From the NCBI RefSeq assembly GCF_011044995.1, contig NZ_JAAKZW010000064.1:1-34980 (forward strand): a stretch of 34,980 nt of DNA. Reading direction: 5' to 3'. Shown piece after piece: positions 15,762 to 23,426 of this stretch. The number at the start of each line of letters is the position of its first letter. Position 1 is the stretch's first letter. Under the pieces are notes generated by a model, which was not told the DNA's origin, made no database searches, and saw only the letters and a program-made list of their open reading frames with translations. Position numbers and translations under genes: made by a program. This stretch comes from Streptomyces mesophilus. Lineage in GTDB: Bacteria > Actinomycetota > Actinomycetes > Streptomycetales > Streptomycetaceae.

Positions 15762-16466
15762 GTGGCCACCTCCCTGACGGGCCCGGGCGCCTCGGCGTCC
15801 GCCGGCTCCCCGGTCCTCGAACTGAAGGGCCTGACCCGCTCGTACGAGAGCGGCAACCGGCGCCGCACCGTCCTCAAGGGTGTCGACCACGCCTTCGAAG
15901 CGGGCCGTATGTACGCGATCGTCGGCCCTTCCGGCAGCGGCAAGTCCACGCTGCTCTCGCTCGCGAGCGGCCTCGACTCCCCGACGGCGGGCACGGTCCG
16001 CTTCCGCGGCGAGGACATCGCGAAGCTGGGCCTCGGCCGCTACCGCAACCGGCACGCGGCGACCGTCTTCCAGTCGCTGAACCTGCTCACGTATATGACG
16101 GCCGTCCAGAACATCACCTCCGCCATGGAGATCACCGGCGTCAAAGGCCCGCGCAAGCAGCGCGCCGTCGAACTCCTCGACCTCCTGGGCGTGGAGAAGC
16201 AGGACCGGAACCGCCGCACCCTCCAGCTCTCCGGCGGGCAGCAGCAGCGCGTGGCCATCGCCCGTGCGCTGGCCTGCGAGGTCGATGTCCTGTTCGCCGA
16301 CGAGCCGACGGGCGCGCTCGACCAGGAGACGGCCGCCGGGATCATCGAGGTCTTCCAGAAGCTCGCCCACGACGACGGCAAATGCGTGATCGTCGTGACC
16401 CACTCACGGGAGGTCGCTCAGGCCAGCGATGAAGTACTCCAGCTCAAGCGCGGCCGCCTGACCTAG
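15762..16466 (+). CDS. ABC transporter ATP-binding protein (MacB/LolD type)
   Basis: 234-aa ABC ATPase partnering the preceding permease. GTG 15762 lies 1 bp after the permease stop with GAAGGG (15748-15753) 8 nt upstream; the frame is open further upstream, but that part overlaps the permease. Walker A is GPSGSGKST, the Q-loop VFQSLNLL, the signature LSGGQQQRV, Walker B VLFADEPTGALD and the switch His VTHSREVA. Length and motifs match the LolD/MacB/FtsE subgroup. A 17-bp hairpin follows, closing the two-gene operon. Confidence 0.95.
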   Translation: MATSLTGPGASASAGSPVLELKGLTRSYESGNRRRTVLKGVDHAFEAGRMYAIVGPSGSGKSTLLSLASGLDSPTAGTVRFRGEDIAKLGLGRYRNRHAATVFQSLNLLTYMTAVQNITSAMEITGVKGPRKQRAVELLDLLGVEKQDRNRRTLQLSGGQQQRVAIARALACEVDVLFADEPTGALDQETAAGIIEVFQKLAHDDGKCVIVVTHSREVAQASDEVLQLKRGRLT

Positions 16467-16492
16467 GGCCGTAGCGCTCTGACCTGGGGCTT

Positions 16493-16534
16493 CAGGGCTC
16501 CGGGACGGCGGGAACGTGCCGTCCCGGAGCCCTG
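16493..16534 (+). terminator. Perfect 17-bp stem-loop after the ABC pair
   Basis: Arms 16493-16509 and 16518-16534 pair perfectly over 17 bp with an 8-nt loop. The hairpin starts 26 nt after the ATPase stop and ends 13 nt before the next start, so it separates the ABC operon from the peptidase gene. No T-run. Confidence 0.85.
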
Positions 16535-16547
16535 CGCCTACGGTGAG

Positions 16548-18191
16548 ATGGTGACCACGAAAGGTGACATACGAGGCATCGCGGCTCTCGCCCTCGCCGC
16601 GGTCGCCGTGTTCGTCCTTCCGGGGCCCGTGCCCGCCGCCGCTGCCACCGCTCCCGATCTGACCCGGTTCTACGGCCAGCGGATCGCGTGGACCGACTGC
16701 GGCGACGAGATGGAGTACCAGGCGCGGCGCACCTGGGCCGGCAGCGACGAGAAGCTGCCGGCCGCCATGTCCCGCTTCGAGTGCGGTGACGTCGAAGTGC
16801 CGCGCGACTACGCGGACCCGAAGGGCAAGGCGGGCACGGCACAGATCGCCGCCCTGCGGCTCAAGGCCACCGACCAGAAGCGCCGTATCGGCTCGCTGGT
16901 CCTCAACTTCGGCGGCCCCGGCCTGTCCGGGCGCTATGCACTCAACTCCCACATCCCCCAACTCGCCCGGCTCAACGAACGGTTCGACCTGGTCGCCCAC
17001 GACCCGCGCGGTGTCGTACGCAGCGACCCGGTGCTGTGCGACGGGCCGCAGGACGGCGACCCCGCCGAAGAACCCGCCCAGGACCCCGGCCAAGGTCCCG
17101 CCCGCGACCAGACCCCCGACACCGCCGACGAGGTCACCCGGGTGGCCGAGGCGCAGGCGGCCAAGAACGCCCAGTGCGATCAGGCCTCCGCCCGCCGGGT
17201 GCTGCCCTGGGTGGGCACCACCAACTCCTCGCGCGACCTCGACGTCCTGCGCGCCGCGCTCGGCGACGACAAGCTGCACTATCTCGGCTTCTCGTACGGC
17301 ACCAAGCTCGGCGCCGCCTACCTGCACCAATTCCCCGACAGGGCAGGCCGGATGGTGCTCGACGGGGTCATGGACCCCACCCTGGACACCCGGGCCGACG
17401 CCCTCTCCAGTACCAAGGCGTTCCAGCGCGCCCTGGACAACTTCCTCGCCGACTGCGTGGCCCACGGTGCGAAGGAGTGCCCGCTCGGCGCCACCGCCGC
17501 GGCCGCGAAGTCCAAGGTGAACGCCCTGTTCACCGGCCTCGACGGGAAACCGCTCGAGACTTCGGCGGGCACGCTCGACCAGGCCACGTTCACGCAGGCC
17601 GTCCAGAGCGCGCTCTACAGCAAGGCGCAGCACTGGCCCCAACTGCGCACAGCCCTGGCCGAGTTGGCTTCCAAAGGGAACGGTACGGCGATGGCGGAGG
17701 CGGGCGGGAAGCTCCCGAGCGCCCAGCTGCCCCGCGGTCCGTTCCCCGCGGTCACCTCCGACGAGGACGCGCAGCAGCAGGAGTTCGCACTGCGCGCGAT
17801 CAACTGCCGGGACGCGAGCGAACGCCCCACCGCCGAGGACTACTTGGCCGCGGTCGACGAGTTCACCGCGCTGTCCCCGGTCTTCGGCCACAACACGGCC
17901 GCCGCGATGCTGGAGTGCACCGGCTGGCCCGTGCCCGGCGACAACACCTCACGCGAGGTCGGGGCCGAGGACGCGCCGTCGTCCCTGCTCGTCGGCACCC
18001 GGGGCGACCCCGCCACGCCGTACGAGAACACGGCCCGCATGGCCGCCGCGCTGGACAACGACAGCCGGATCCTCACGTACGAGGGCGAAGGCCATGGCGC
18101 GTACACGACGGACAGCACCTGCATCCACGAGCACGTGGACCGCTACCTGACGGAAGGCACGCTCCCGCCGGAGGACACGACCTGCCGCTGA
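16548..18191 (+). CDS. Secreted tripeptidyl aminopeptidase-like alpha/beta hydrolase (S33)
   Basis: 547-aa extracellular serine peptidase of the Streptomyces TAP/SlpD-SlpE group, which removes N-terminal tripeptides. A signal peptide (IAALALAAVAVFVLPGPVPAAAA) ends near residue 35. The hydrolase core shows the oxyanion-loop region LNFGGPGLSG, nucleophile Ser249 in GFSYGTKLG, Asp487 in GTRGDPATPY and His516 in GEGHGAY; the last two lie in the TAP-C-like domain. An acidic Pro/Gln/Asp-rich stretch near residues 164-190 (DPAEEPAQDPGQGPARDQTP) looks like a disordered insertion. The start is uncertain: ATG 16548 and GTG 16551 are adjacent and neither has a well-placed Shine-Dalgarno. It converges on the SGNH hydrolase gene with only 6 bp between the stops. 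Confidence 0.92.
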   Translation: MVTTKGDIRGIAALALAAVAVFVLPGPVPAAAATAPDLTRFYGQRIAWTDCGDEMEYQARRTWAGSDEKLPAAMSRFECGDVEVPRDYADPKGKAGTAQIAALRLKATDQKRRIGSLVLNFGGPGLSGRYALNSHIPQLARLNERFDLVAHDPRGVVRSDPVLCDGPQDGDPAEEPAQDPGQGPARDQTPDTADEVTRVAEAQAAKNAQCDQASARRVLPWVGTTNSSRDLDVLRAALGDDKLHYLGFSYGTKLGAAYLHQFPDRAGRMVLDGVMDPTLDTRADALSSTKAFQRALDNFLADCVAHGAKECPLGATAAAAKSKVNALFTGLDGKPLETSAGTLDQATFTQAVQSALYSKAQHWPQLRTALAELASKGNGTAMAEAGGKLPSAQLPRGPFPAVTSDEDAQQQEFALRAINCRDASERPTAEDYLAAVDEFTALSPVFGHNTAAAMLECTGWPVPGDNTSREVGAEDAPSSLLVGTRGDPATPYENTARMAAALDNDSRILTYEGEGHGAYTTDSTCIHEHVDRYLTEGTLPPEDTTCR

Positions 18192-18197
18192 GCCCGC

Positions 18198-18878
18198 TCA
18201 CCTCACAGGCTCGTACGGCGCCCCCAGGTCCCACGCCTGGTACAGGGCGTCCGCGAAGGCCGCCGCCAGCTTGTGCTCGCCGTTCGCGTTCGGGTGGGTG
18301 CCGTCGTAGGTGTCGTGATGGATCGCGTACGCGGCCGGGGGCGAGGCGAGCAGCAGCGGGGAGCGGTCCGTGTCGAGGTCGGCCACGGCCTTGGCGAGCA
18401 GCTCGTTGAAGCGGGCCACTTCGAGCGCGAAGTCCGGGTCGTCCTGGGCACGGGTGTTGGGGATGACCGGCAGCAGGACGGCGGCCACGTTCGGGTTTGC
18501 GGCGCGGGCCTCGGCGATGAAGGCACGGGCGTTGGCCGCGGTCTTCTCGGCGTCGGTGTAGAAGCCCAGGTCGATCAGGCCGAGCGAGATCAGGAGCAGA
18601 TCGGCGCGGGTGGCCCGTACGGTCTCGCCGATCAGCGGGACCATGTGCTGCCAGCCCTCGCCCCAGCCCGCGAGGTGCTCCTGCGGGAAGTCGGGGTCCG
18701 CGTACTCGTACGAGACGGGGGCGTCGGCGGCCTTGTCGTACAGGGCGGTCCGCGGGCCGACGATCTTGAACGGGGCGCCGTAGGAGGAGCGCAGATGCTG
18801 CCACATCCGGTAGCGCCAGGTGTGCTCGCCGGCGCTGCCGATGGTCATCGAGTCGCCGACGAAAAGGAGCCTGAGCAT
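18198..18878 (-). CDS. SGNH/GDSL-family hydrolase
   Basis: 226-aa esterase/lipase-fold protein. Block I is FVGDSMTIG at residues 6-14 (nucleophile Ser10, with Met instead of Leu in GDSL). Block V is YDGTHPNANGEHKLA, supplying catalytic Asp and His (DxxH). ISLGLIDLG sits where block III usually carries GxND, so that block is atypical. No signal peptide is visible with the ATG chosen (complement of 18876-18878), which directly precedes the conserved LRLLFVGDS; longer upstream frames run over the neighbouring promoter. Likely an intracellular esterase or acetylhydrolase acting on a small or carbohydrate ester; substrate unknown. Confidence 0.85.
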   Translation of the reverse strand: MLRLLFVGDSMTIGSAGEHTWRYRMWQHLRSSYGAPFKIVGPRTALYDKAADAPVSYEYADPDFPQEHLAGWGEGWQHMVPLIGETVRATRADLLLISLGLIDLGFYTDAEKTAANARAFIAEARAANPNVAAVLLPVIPNTRAQDDPDFALEVARFNELLAKAVADLDTDRSPLLLASPPAAYAIHHDTYDGTHPNANGEHKLAAAFADALYQAWDLGAPYEPVR

Positions 18879-18962
18879 CCGGTCATCATCGCGGATCAAG
18901 GGGACCGTCGCGCTGTGAAGCTGCCCACTCCCGTACGCACCGCGGCCACGTACGGTGGCCCC

Positions 18963-19949
18963 ATGCGTCTGCTTCTCGGTGCGGCGGTCACGGCCGCTCT
19001 TGTTCTGGGCCCGGCCCCCGCCGCCTTCGCGGACAACGAGGCCTTCAGCCTGGACGACCCCCGGATCACCGAGTCCAGCGGCCTGGTCGCCAGCAAGAAG
19101 CACCCGGGCGTCTACTGGACGCACAACGACAGCGACGACGGCTCGTACCTCTACGCCGTGGACAGCAAGTCCGGCAGGACGGTCGCCCGCGTCACCATGC
19201 AGGGCGTCGGCCAGGCGCGGGACGTCGAGGGCATCTCGATCGGCCCCGACGGCGACCTCTATGTGGGCGATATCGGCGACAACCTCGGCGGCACCTGGGA
19301 CCACGTGTGGATCTACCGGCTGCCCGAGCCGGACAAGCTCGGCGACCAGACCGTCAAGGCCACGCAGTACGACGTGACGTACGCCGACGGCGCCCGCGAC
19401 GCCGAGGCGCTCATGGTCCATCCGAAGACGGGCCGGGTGTACATCGCCGACAAGAAGCGCGACAGCAACGGCGGTCTGTACGAGGGCCCCGCCGAGCTGC
19501 GGCCGGGACGCAACAACGTCTTCACCCGGATCGGTGACATCGATCTGTGGACCACGGACGGCGCCTTCTCGCCCGACGGCGACAAGCTGGTCCTGCGCAG
19601 CTACTTCGGGGCGCAGGCGTACGACTTCAAGGACGGCCGGATCCAGGGCGACGGCGGGAGCGTGGACGTGCCCATGCAGCGCCAGGGCGAGTCGGTGGCG
19701 TACTCGCCCGACGGCCGGGCGCTGATGTACGGCAGCGAGGGCGCGGGCAGTGAGGTGGAGCCGGTCGAGGCGCCCGATGCGCCCAAGTCGCCCGAGGGTG
19801 GTGGCAGTTCGGGCTCGGACGGGGGAACGGACTCCGGCGGCGAGGACGCGGAGGGCTCGGACTCCGGCTTCAAGACCGGCGCCCTTGCCCTGGCCGTCGT
19901 CGTACTCGCCGTATTCGGTCTGAAAGGGCTGCTGCGCAAGAAGAGCTGA
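18963..19949 (+). CDS. Secreted, C-terminally anchored propeller-like protein
   Basis: 328-aa surface protein of no assigned enzyme activity. A signal peptide (MRLLLGAAVTAALVLGPAPAAFA) is followed by about 230 residues of repeated strand-like segments such as ESSGLVASKKHPGVYWTHND, DVEGISIGPDGDLYVGDIGD and DAEALMVHPKTGRVYIADK, the pattern of an Asp/Gly-rich beta-propeller. A Ser/Gly/Asp-rich linker (GGGSSGSDGGTDSGGEDAEG) leads to a C-terminal TM helix (GALALAVVVLAVFGLKGLL) and RKKS, so the domain is displayed outside and held in the membrane. The same linker-plus-helix arrangement ends the solute-binding protein at 1985-3910. Its TGA (19947-19949) directly abuts the reverse-strand stop of the TetR gene. 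Confidence 0.85.
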   Translation: MRLLLGAAVTAALVLGPAPAAFADNEAFSLDDPRITESSGLVASKKHPGVYWTHNDSDDGSYLYAVDSKSGRTVARVTMQGVGQARDVEGISIGPDGDLYVGDIGDNLGGTWDHVWIYRLPEPDKLGDQTVKATQYDVTYADGARDAEALMVHPKTGRVYIADKKRDSNGGLYEGPAELRPGRNNVFTRIGDIDLWTTDGAFSPDGDKLVLRSYFGAQAYDFKDGRIQGDGGSVDVPMQRQGESVAYSPDGRALMYGSEGAGSEVEPVEAPDAPKSPEGGGSSGSDGGTDSGGEDAEGSDSGFKTGALALAVVVLAVFGLKGLLRKKS

Positions 19950-20756
19950 TCACTCGTTCTCGCACGCGGAGGTCCGCCACCCGCCGTCGCCGCTCGCGGC
20001 CCGTTCCTCCACCAGCGTCGCGAAACCGTCGATCAGGCGCGCCAAGCCGAACTCGAAGTGGTCGAACGCGTAGCTGAAGGTCTCCTCGGACAGTGAGGCC
20101 ATCTGCGGGAAGTCGCCGCTGAGCATGGCCCGTTCGAGGAAGGGCTGCTGGCTGCCCCAGAACTCCTCGTCGCTCAGACCGGTCGCCTTGACGGCCTCGA
20201 CGGTGTCGGCCTCCGTGCGCGCGTGGCCCATCACCCAGTTCGTCACGGTGACGATCACCGACAGCAGTTCGGGGTCGGAGAGCCCCATCGTGCGCAGCGG
20301 GGCGATCACCACCTCCATGCTGCGCATCGCGCTGGGTCCGAGCACGGTGCGGGCCTGGTTGACCTTGAGCAGCCAAGGGTGGGCGCGGTAGTGGGCGAGC
20401 TGCTTGTGGGCCATGGTCTCGACGCACTCGCGCCACTGCCGCGGGACCGCCGTCTCCTCGGCCACGGCCTCGCCCTGCACCTTGTCCAGCATCAGATCGA
20501 GCAGCTCGGCCTTGCCCGGCACGTACCGGTAGAGCGACATCGTGCCGGTGCCGAGCTCGGTGGAGAGCCGCCGCATCGACACCGCCGCGATCCCCTCGCG
20601 GTCCGCGAGCTCGACGGCCGCCTCGACGATCCGGTCGAGGGTCAGGGCCGGCTTCGGGCCGCGCGTGGCCCGCTCGCCGGTGCCCCACAGCAGTTCGAGG
20701 CTGCGTCGGATATCACCGCTGCCGCTCGTGGTCGTATCGCCGTCCTTGCCGCTCAT
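19950..20756 (-). CDS. TetR family transcriptional regulator
   Basis: 268-aa repressor. After a flexible N-terminus (about 35 residues) the HTH domain covers LTLDRIVEAAVELADREGIAAVSMRRLSTELGTGTMSLYRYVPGKAELLDLMLD (given only as a region, about residues 38-92), with the recognition helix ending in the typical MSLYRYVPGK. The C-terminal ligand domain is of the TetR_C_1 type common in actinomycetes. Start is ATG (complement of 20754-20756), with GTGAGG just upstream. It is divergent from the DrrAB-type exporter, and two similar palindromes lie in the 109-bp gap, so it very probably represses both directions until a drug-like ligand binds. Confidence 0.94.
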   Translation of the reverse strand: MSGKDGDTTTSGSGDIRRSLELLWGTGERATRGPKPALTLDRIVEAAVELADREGIAAVSMRRLSTELGTGTMSLYRYVPGKAELLDLMLDKVQGEAVAEETAVPRQWRECVETMAHKQLAHYRAHPWLLKVNQARTVLGPSAMRSMEVVIAPLRTMGLSDPELLSVIVTVTNWVMGHARTEADTVEAVKATGLSDEEFWGSQQPFLERAMLSGDFPQMASLSEETFSYAFDHFEFGLARLIDGFATLVEERAASGDGGWRTSACENE

Positions 20757-20799
20757 GACCTCACCCTATGCCTTCGCCGTAAGCCTCGACCGAAAAACT

Positions 20800-20835
20800 G
20801 GGTACGCCGTACTCGAATTAGGGTACGGTGTACCC
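20800..20835. promoter_or_regulatory. Two tandem TetR-type operators
   Basis: GGGTACGCCGTACTC (20800-20814) and GGGTACGGTGTACCC (20821-20835) share the pattern GGGTACG-N-N-GTACYC. The second is a perfect 6-bp inverted repeat around 3 nt. They are spaced 21 bp start to start, two helical turns, placing both on one DNA face. Position between the divergent TetR and exporter genes supports this role. Confidence 0.8.
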
Positions 20836-20865
20836 AGATGGCTGGCGAGACCTCGGGAGGGTCCA

Positions 20866-21864
20866 GTGGAAACCCATGCGGTGCGGGCGGAAGGCCTGCA
20901 GAAGAGGTACGGCGAGAAACGTGCCCTTGACGGCTTCGACCTGACGGTCCACCGCGGCACCGTGCACGGACTGCTCGGTCCGAACGGCGCGGGCAAGACC
21001 ACCGCGGTGCGCGCCCTGGCCACCCTGCTCAAGCTCGACGGCGGCCGGGCGCAGGTCGCGGGCGTCGACGTGGGCAAGGACCCCCGGGGCGTACGGGCGA
21101 AGATCGGGCTCGCGGGGCAGTACGCGGCGGTCGACGAACTGCTCAGCGGGCGGCAGAACCTGGAGCTGTTCGGCCGGCTCTTCCACCTCGGCGGGCGCCG
21201 CGCGAGGCTGCGCGCGGACGAACTCCTGGAACAGTTCGACCTGGTGGAGGCAGCGGCCAAGAGCGTCGGCGACTACAGCGGCGGGATGCGCCGCCGCCTC
21301 GACCTCGCCGCGTCGATGATCCTCGCGCCCGAGGTGCTCTTCCTCGACGAACCGACCACCGGGCTCGACCCGCGCGGCCGCGGTGAAGTCTGGGAAGCGG
21401 TACGGGCGTTGGTCGACGGCGGCACGACCGTGCTCCTGACCACGCAGTACCTGGACGAGGCCGACAAGCTGGCCTCCCGGATCACCGTGATCGACCAGGG
21501 CCGGGCGATCGCCGACGACACCCCCGCCGAGCTCAAGAACACGGTCGGCGGCGACCGGATCGAGGTCGTCGTGGCCGAGGACTCCGACCTCGTGCCCGCA
21601 CTCGCCGTCGTGGCACGGGTCTGCGAGGGCGAACCGTCCGTGGACCGCGCGGAACGCCGTATCCATGCGGCGGTCGCCGACCGCGTGGCAGCCCTGACAG
21701 AGGTGGCAAGGACCTTGCAGGACCAGGCAGTTCAGGTCGAGGACATCGGACTGCGCCGCCCGAGCCTCGACGACGTGTTCCTCACGCTGACCGGCCACAC
21801 CACCAAGGACTCCGAAGAACCCGGAGAACCCGCACCGTCCGTACGCGAGGAGGTCCCGGCATGA
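20866..21864 (+). CDS. DrrA-type drug/antibiotic ABC exporter ATPase
   Basis: 332-aa ABC ATPase of the daunorubicin-resistance (DrrA) group. GTG 20866 is chosen because GGGAGG (20855-20860) lies 5 nt upstream and the protein then begins VETHAVRAEGLQKRYGEKRA. Walker A is GPNGAGKTT, the signature YSGGMRRRL, Walker B VLFLDEPTTGLDP and the switch region LLTTQYLDEADKLA. The C-terminal ~90 residues end with DIGLRRPSLDDVFLTLTGH, a DrrA-family hallmark. Its stop overlaps the permease ATG in ATGA (21861-21864). Together they should export a hydrophobic compound; expression is probably controlled by the divergent TetR. Confidence 0.95.
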   Translation: METHAVRAEGLQKRYGEKRALDGFDLTVHRGTVHGLLGPNGAGKTTAVRALATLLKLDGGRAQVAGVDVGKDPRGVRAKIGLAGQYAAVDELLSGRQNLELFGRLFHLGGRRARLRADELLEQFDLVEAAAKSVGDYSGGMRRRLDLAASMILAPEVLFLDEPTTGLDPRGRGEVWEAVRALVDGGTTVLLTTQYLDEADKLASRITVIDQGRAIADDTPAELKNTVGGDRIEVVVAEDSDLVPALAVVARVCEGEPSVDRAERRIHAAVADRVAALTEVARTLQDQAVQVEDIGLRRPSLDDVFLTLTGHTTKDSEEPGEPAPSVREEVPA

Positions 21865-22745
21865 GCGCCCACCTGACCGCCGAGCGCAGGCCCCTGACCG
21901 CCGAGCGCACGCCCGTCGACCTGAGCGTGGACTCCGGCGACGAACGCCGCCTGTACTGGGCGCTCGCCGACAGCCTCAACGTCGCCCGCCGCTTCCTCAC
22001 CCACTACCGCAACAAACCCTCGTACATCCTGTGGCAGCTCGGCTTCCCGATCATCTCGGTGCTGCTCTACGGCTATGTCTTCAGCGGCGCGATGAAGGCA
22101 CCGGGAGGCGAGGGCGGCAGCGACGCCTACCGGGACTTCCTGATGGCCGGCATGTTCGTGATGACCATGGCCTTCGGCTTCATGAACACCGCGACCGGCG
22201 TGGTCTACGACGCCACCAAGGGCGTCATCGACCGCTTCCGCTCCATGCCGATGGCCCCGTCGGCGGTGGTCACCGGGCGCGGTCTGACCGACATCATCGT
22301 GGCCTGCGCCGAGTTGACGATCCTCGCGCTCACCGCGCTCGCGATGGGCTGGCGCGCGCACGGCTCGTTCGGCGAGACCGTCGCCGGCTTCGCGCTGCTC
22401 GTGCTGCTGCGCTTCAGCCTGATCTGGGTCGGCGTCTGGCTCGGCCTGCTCGTCCCGTCCCCGGAGGCCGCCGGCGGGCTCTATGCGGTGGTCTTCCCGT
22501 TGACCATGGTCTCCAGCATCTTCGTGCCCACCTCGTCGATGCCGGGCTGGCTTGGCACGGTCGCCGCCTGGAACCCGATCTCCTCGACGGGCACGGCGGT
22601 CCGTGAACTCTTCGGCAACCCCGTGGGTGCGGACGGCAGTTGGATCGAGCAGAACGCGCTGCTCATGGCCGTCGTCTGGCCGCTGGTGGTCACGGCGGTC
22701 TTCCTGCCGCTGGCGGTCCGCCGGTTCCAGAAGCTCAGCCGCTGA
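21861..22745 (+). CDS. DrrB-type ABC-2 exporter permease
   Basis: 294-aa membrane protein with about six TM helices. A cytoplasmic N-terminus containing two LTAER repeats (encoded by a near-identical 21-bp direct repeat, from about 21879) is followed by DSLNVARRFLTHYRNKPSYI, the usual DrrB lead-in to TM1 (LGFPIISVLLYGYVF). Conserved ABC-2 features include DATKGVIDRFRSMPMAPSAV and the late segment FPLTMVSSIFVPTSSMPGWL followed by WNPISST. It is translationally coupled to the ATPase. A long hairpin overlaps its stop codon and ends the operon. Confidence 0.95.
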   Translation: MSAHLTAERRPLTAERTPVDLSVDSGDERRLYWALADSLNVARRFLTHYRNKPSYILWQLGFPIISVLLYGYVFSGAMKAPGGEGGSDAYRDFLMAGMFVMTMAFGFMNTATGVVYDATKGVIDRFRSMPMAPSAVVTGRGLTDIIVACAELTILALTALAMGWRAHGSFGETVAGFALLVLLRFSLIWVGVWLGLLVPSPEAAGGLYAVVFPLTMVSSIFVPTSSMPGWLGTVAAWNPISSTGTAVRELFGNPVGADGSWIEQNALLMAVVWPLVVTAVFLPLAVRRFQKLSR

Positions 22746-22795
22746 TACGCGTGTGGGGCGCCCCTTCTGGCAAGGGGCGCCCCATCACACGTATC
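22744..22795. terminator. Long terminator hairpin after drrB-like gene
   Basis: The inner stem is 12 bp perfect (22755-22766 with 22772-22783, loop CTGGC). An outer stem continues as GATACG-(C)-GTGTG paired with CACACGTATC (to 22795), with small bulges. It begins within the TGA of the permease. The converging sortase gene ends at 22809, so it may serve both strands. Confidence 0.85.
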
Positions 22796-22808
22796 GCTGC
22801 GACGCCGG

Positions 22809-23426
22809 TCAGGCCGTCTCCTCACCCGTGAGGTGAGCGAAGACCACGACGTTCGAGTCCCAGTGGCGGTCCTTGGTGAGGTCACCGCCGCAGGTGATCA
22901 GGCGGAGCTCCGCCTTGTCCGTCTTCCCGTAGACCTTCTGGGTCGGGAAGTCGGACTTCTTGTACGTCTCCACATCGTCGACCTTGAAGACGGCCGTCGT
23001 GCCGTCCTCGCGCCGGATGTCGATCTCCTGGTCCTTCTTGAGTTCCTTGAGGTTGTAGAAGACCGCCTTCTCGACCTGGGGTGTGTCCATGTGGCCGGCG
23101 ATCGCCGCCGCACCCTTCTCACCCGGGGTCGGACCCTCCTTGTACCAACTGGCGTCCATCGGCTTGTCGAACGGCGGCGTCTGCATCGCGCCACTGCCGT
23201 CCAGACCGACGGTGTCGAGGTTCGCGTCCACCTTGATCGAAGGGATCGTGAGGTGGTCGGGGACGGAGGGCTGCAGCACGGACGCGGACGTCACGTGCGC
23301 CGCGTTCCCCGCGCTCTGCGCCGAGTCCTTCGCCTGGGAGGAGCAGCCCGCGGCGGTGGCGACGGAGACCGCCGCCACCATCGCGAGCGTGGCCGCCCGG
23401 ACGCGGCGGCCGCGTATCTCAGACAT
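22809..23426 (-). CDS. Class F sortase
   Basis: 205-aa transpeptidase-fold protein. The catalytic His112 (AGHMDTP) and Cys179 (LRLITCGG) are clear, and IPSIKVDANLDTVGLD with TPPFDKP is typical of class F sortases of actinobacteria. The N-terminus is a short basic region, a hydrophobic segment and AAGC (Cys28), a possible but weak lipobox, so lipid anchoring is an alternative to a simple TM anchor. The only Arg after the Cys is Arg187 in KDRHWDSNVVVFA. This is about five positions before the place occupied by the catalytic Arg in SrtA, so the third active-site residue is uncertain. Start ATG (complement of 23424-23426) overlaps the end of the upstream repeat-protein gene by 8 bp, so the two are coupled. 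Confidence 0.9.
   Translation of the reverse strand: MSEIRGRRVRAATLAMVAAVSVATAAGCSSQAKDSAQSAGNAAHVTSASVLQPSVPDHLTIPSIKVDANLDTVGLDGSGAMQTPPFDKPMDASWYKEGPTPGEKGAAAIAGHMDTPQVEKAVFYNLKELKKDQEIDIRREDGTTAVFKVDDVETYKKSDFPTQKVYGKTDKAELRLITCGGDLTKDRHWDSNVVVFAHLTGEETA

Noticed and set aside
18879..19421. Upstream extension of the SGNH hydrolase
   Set aside because: It would cover the divergent gene at 18963; the conserved fold starts directly after the ATG at 18878.
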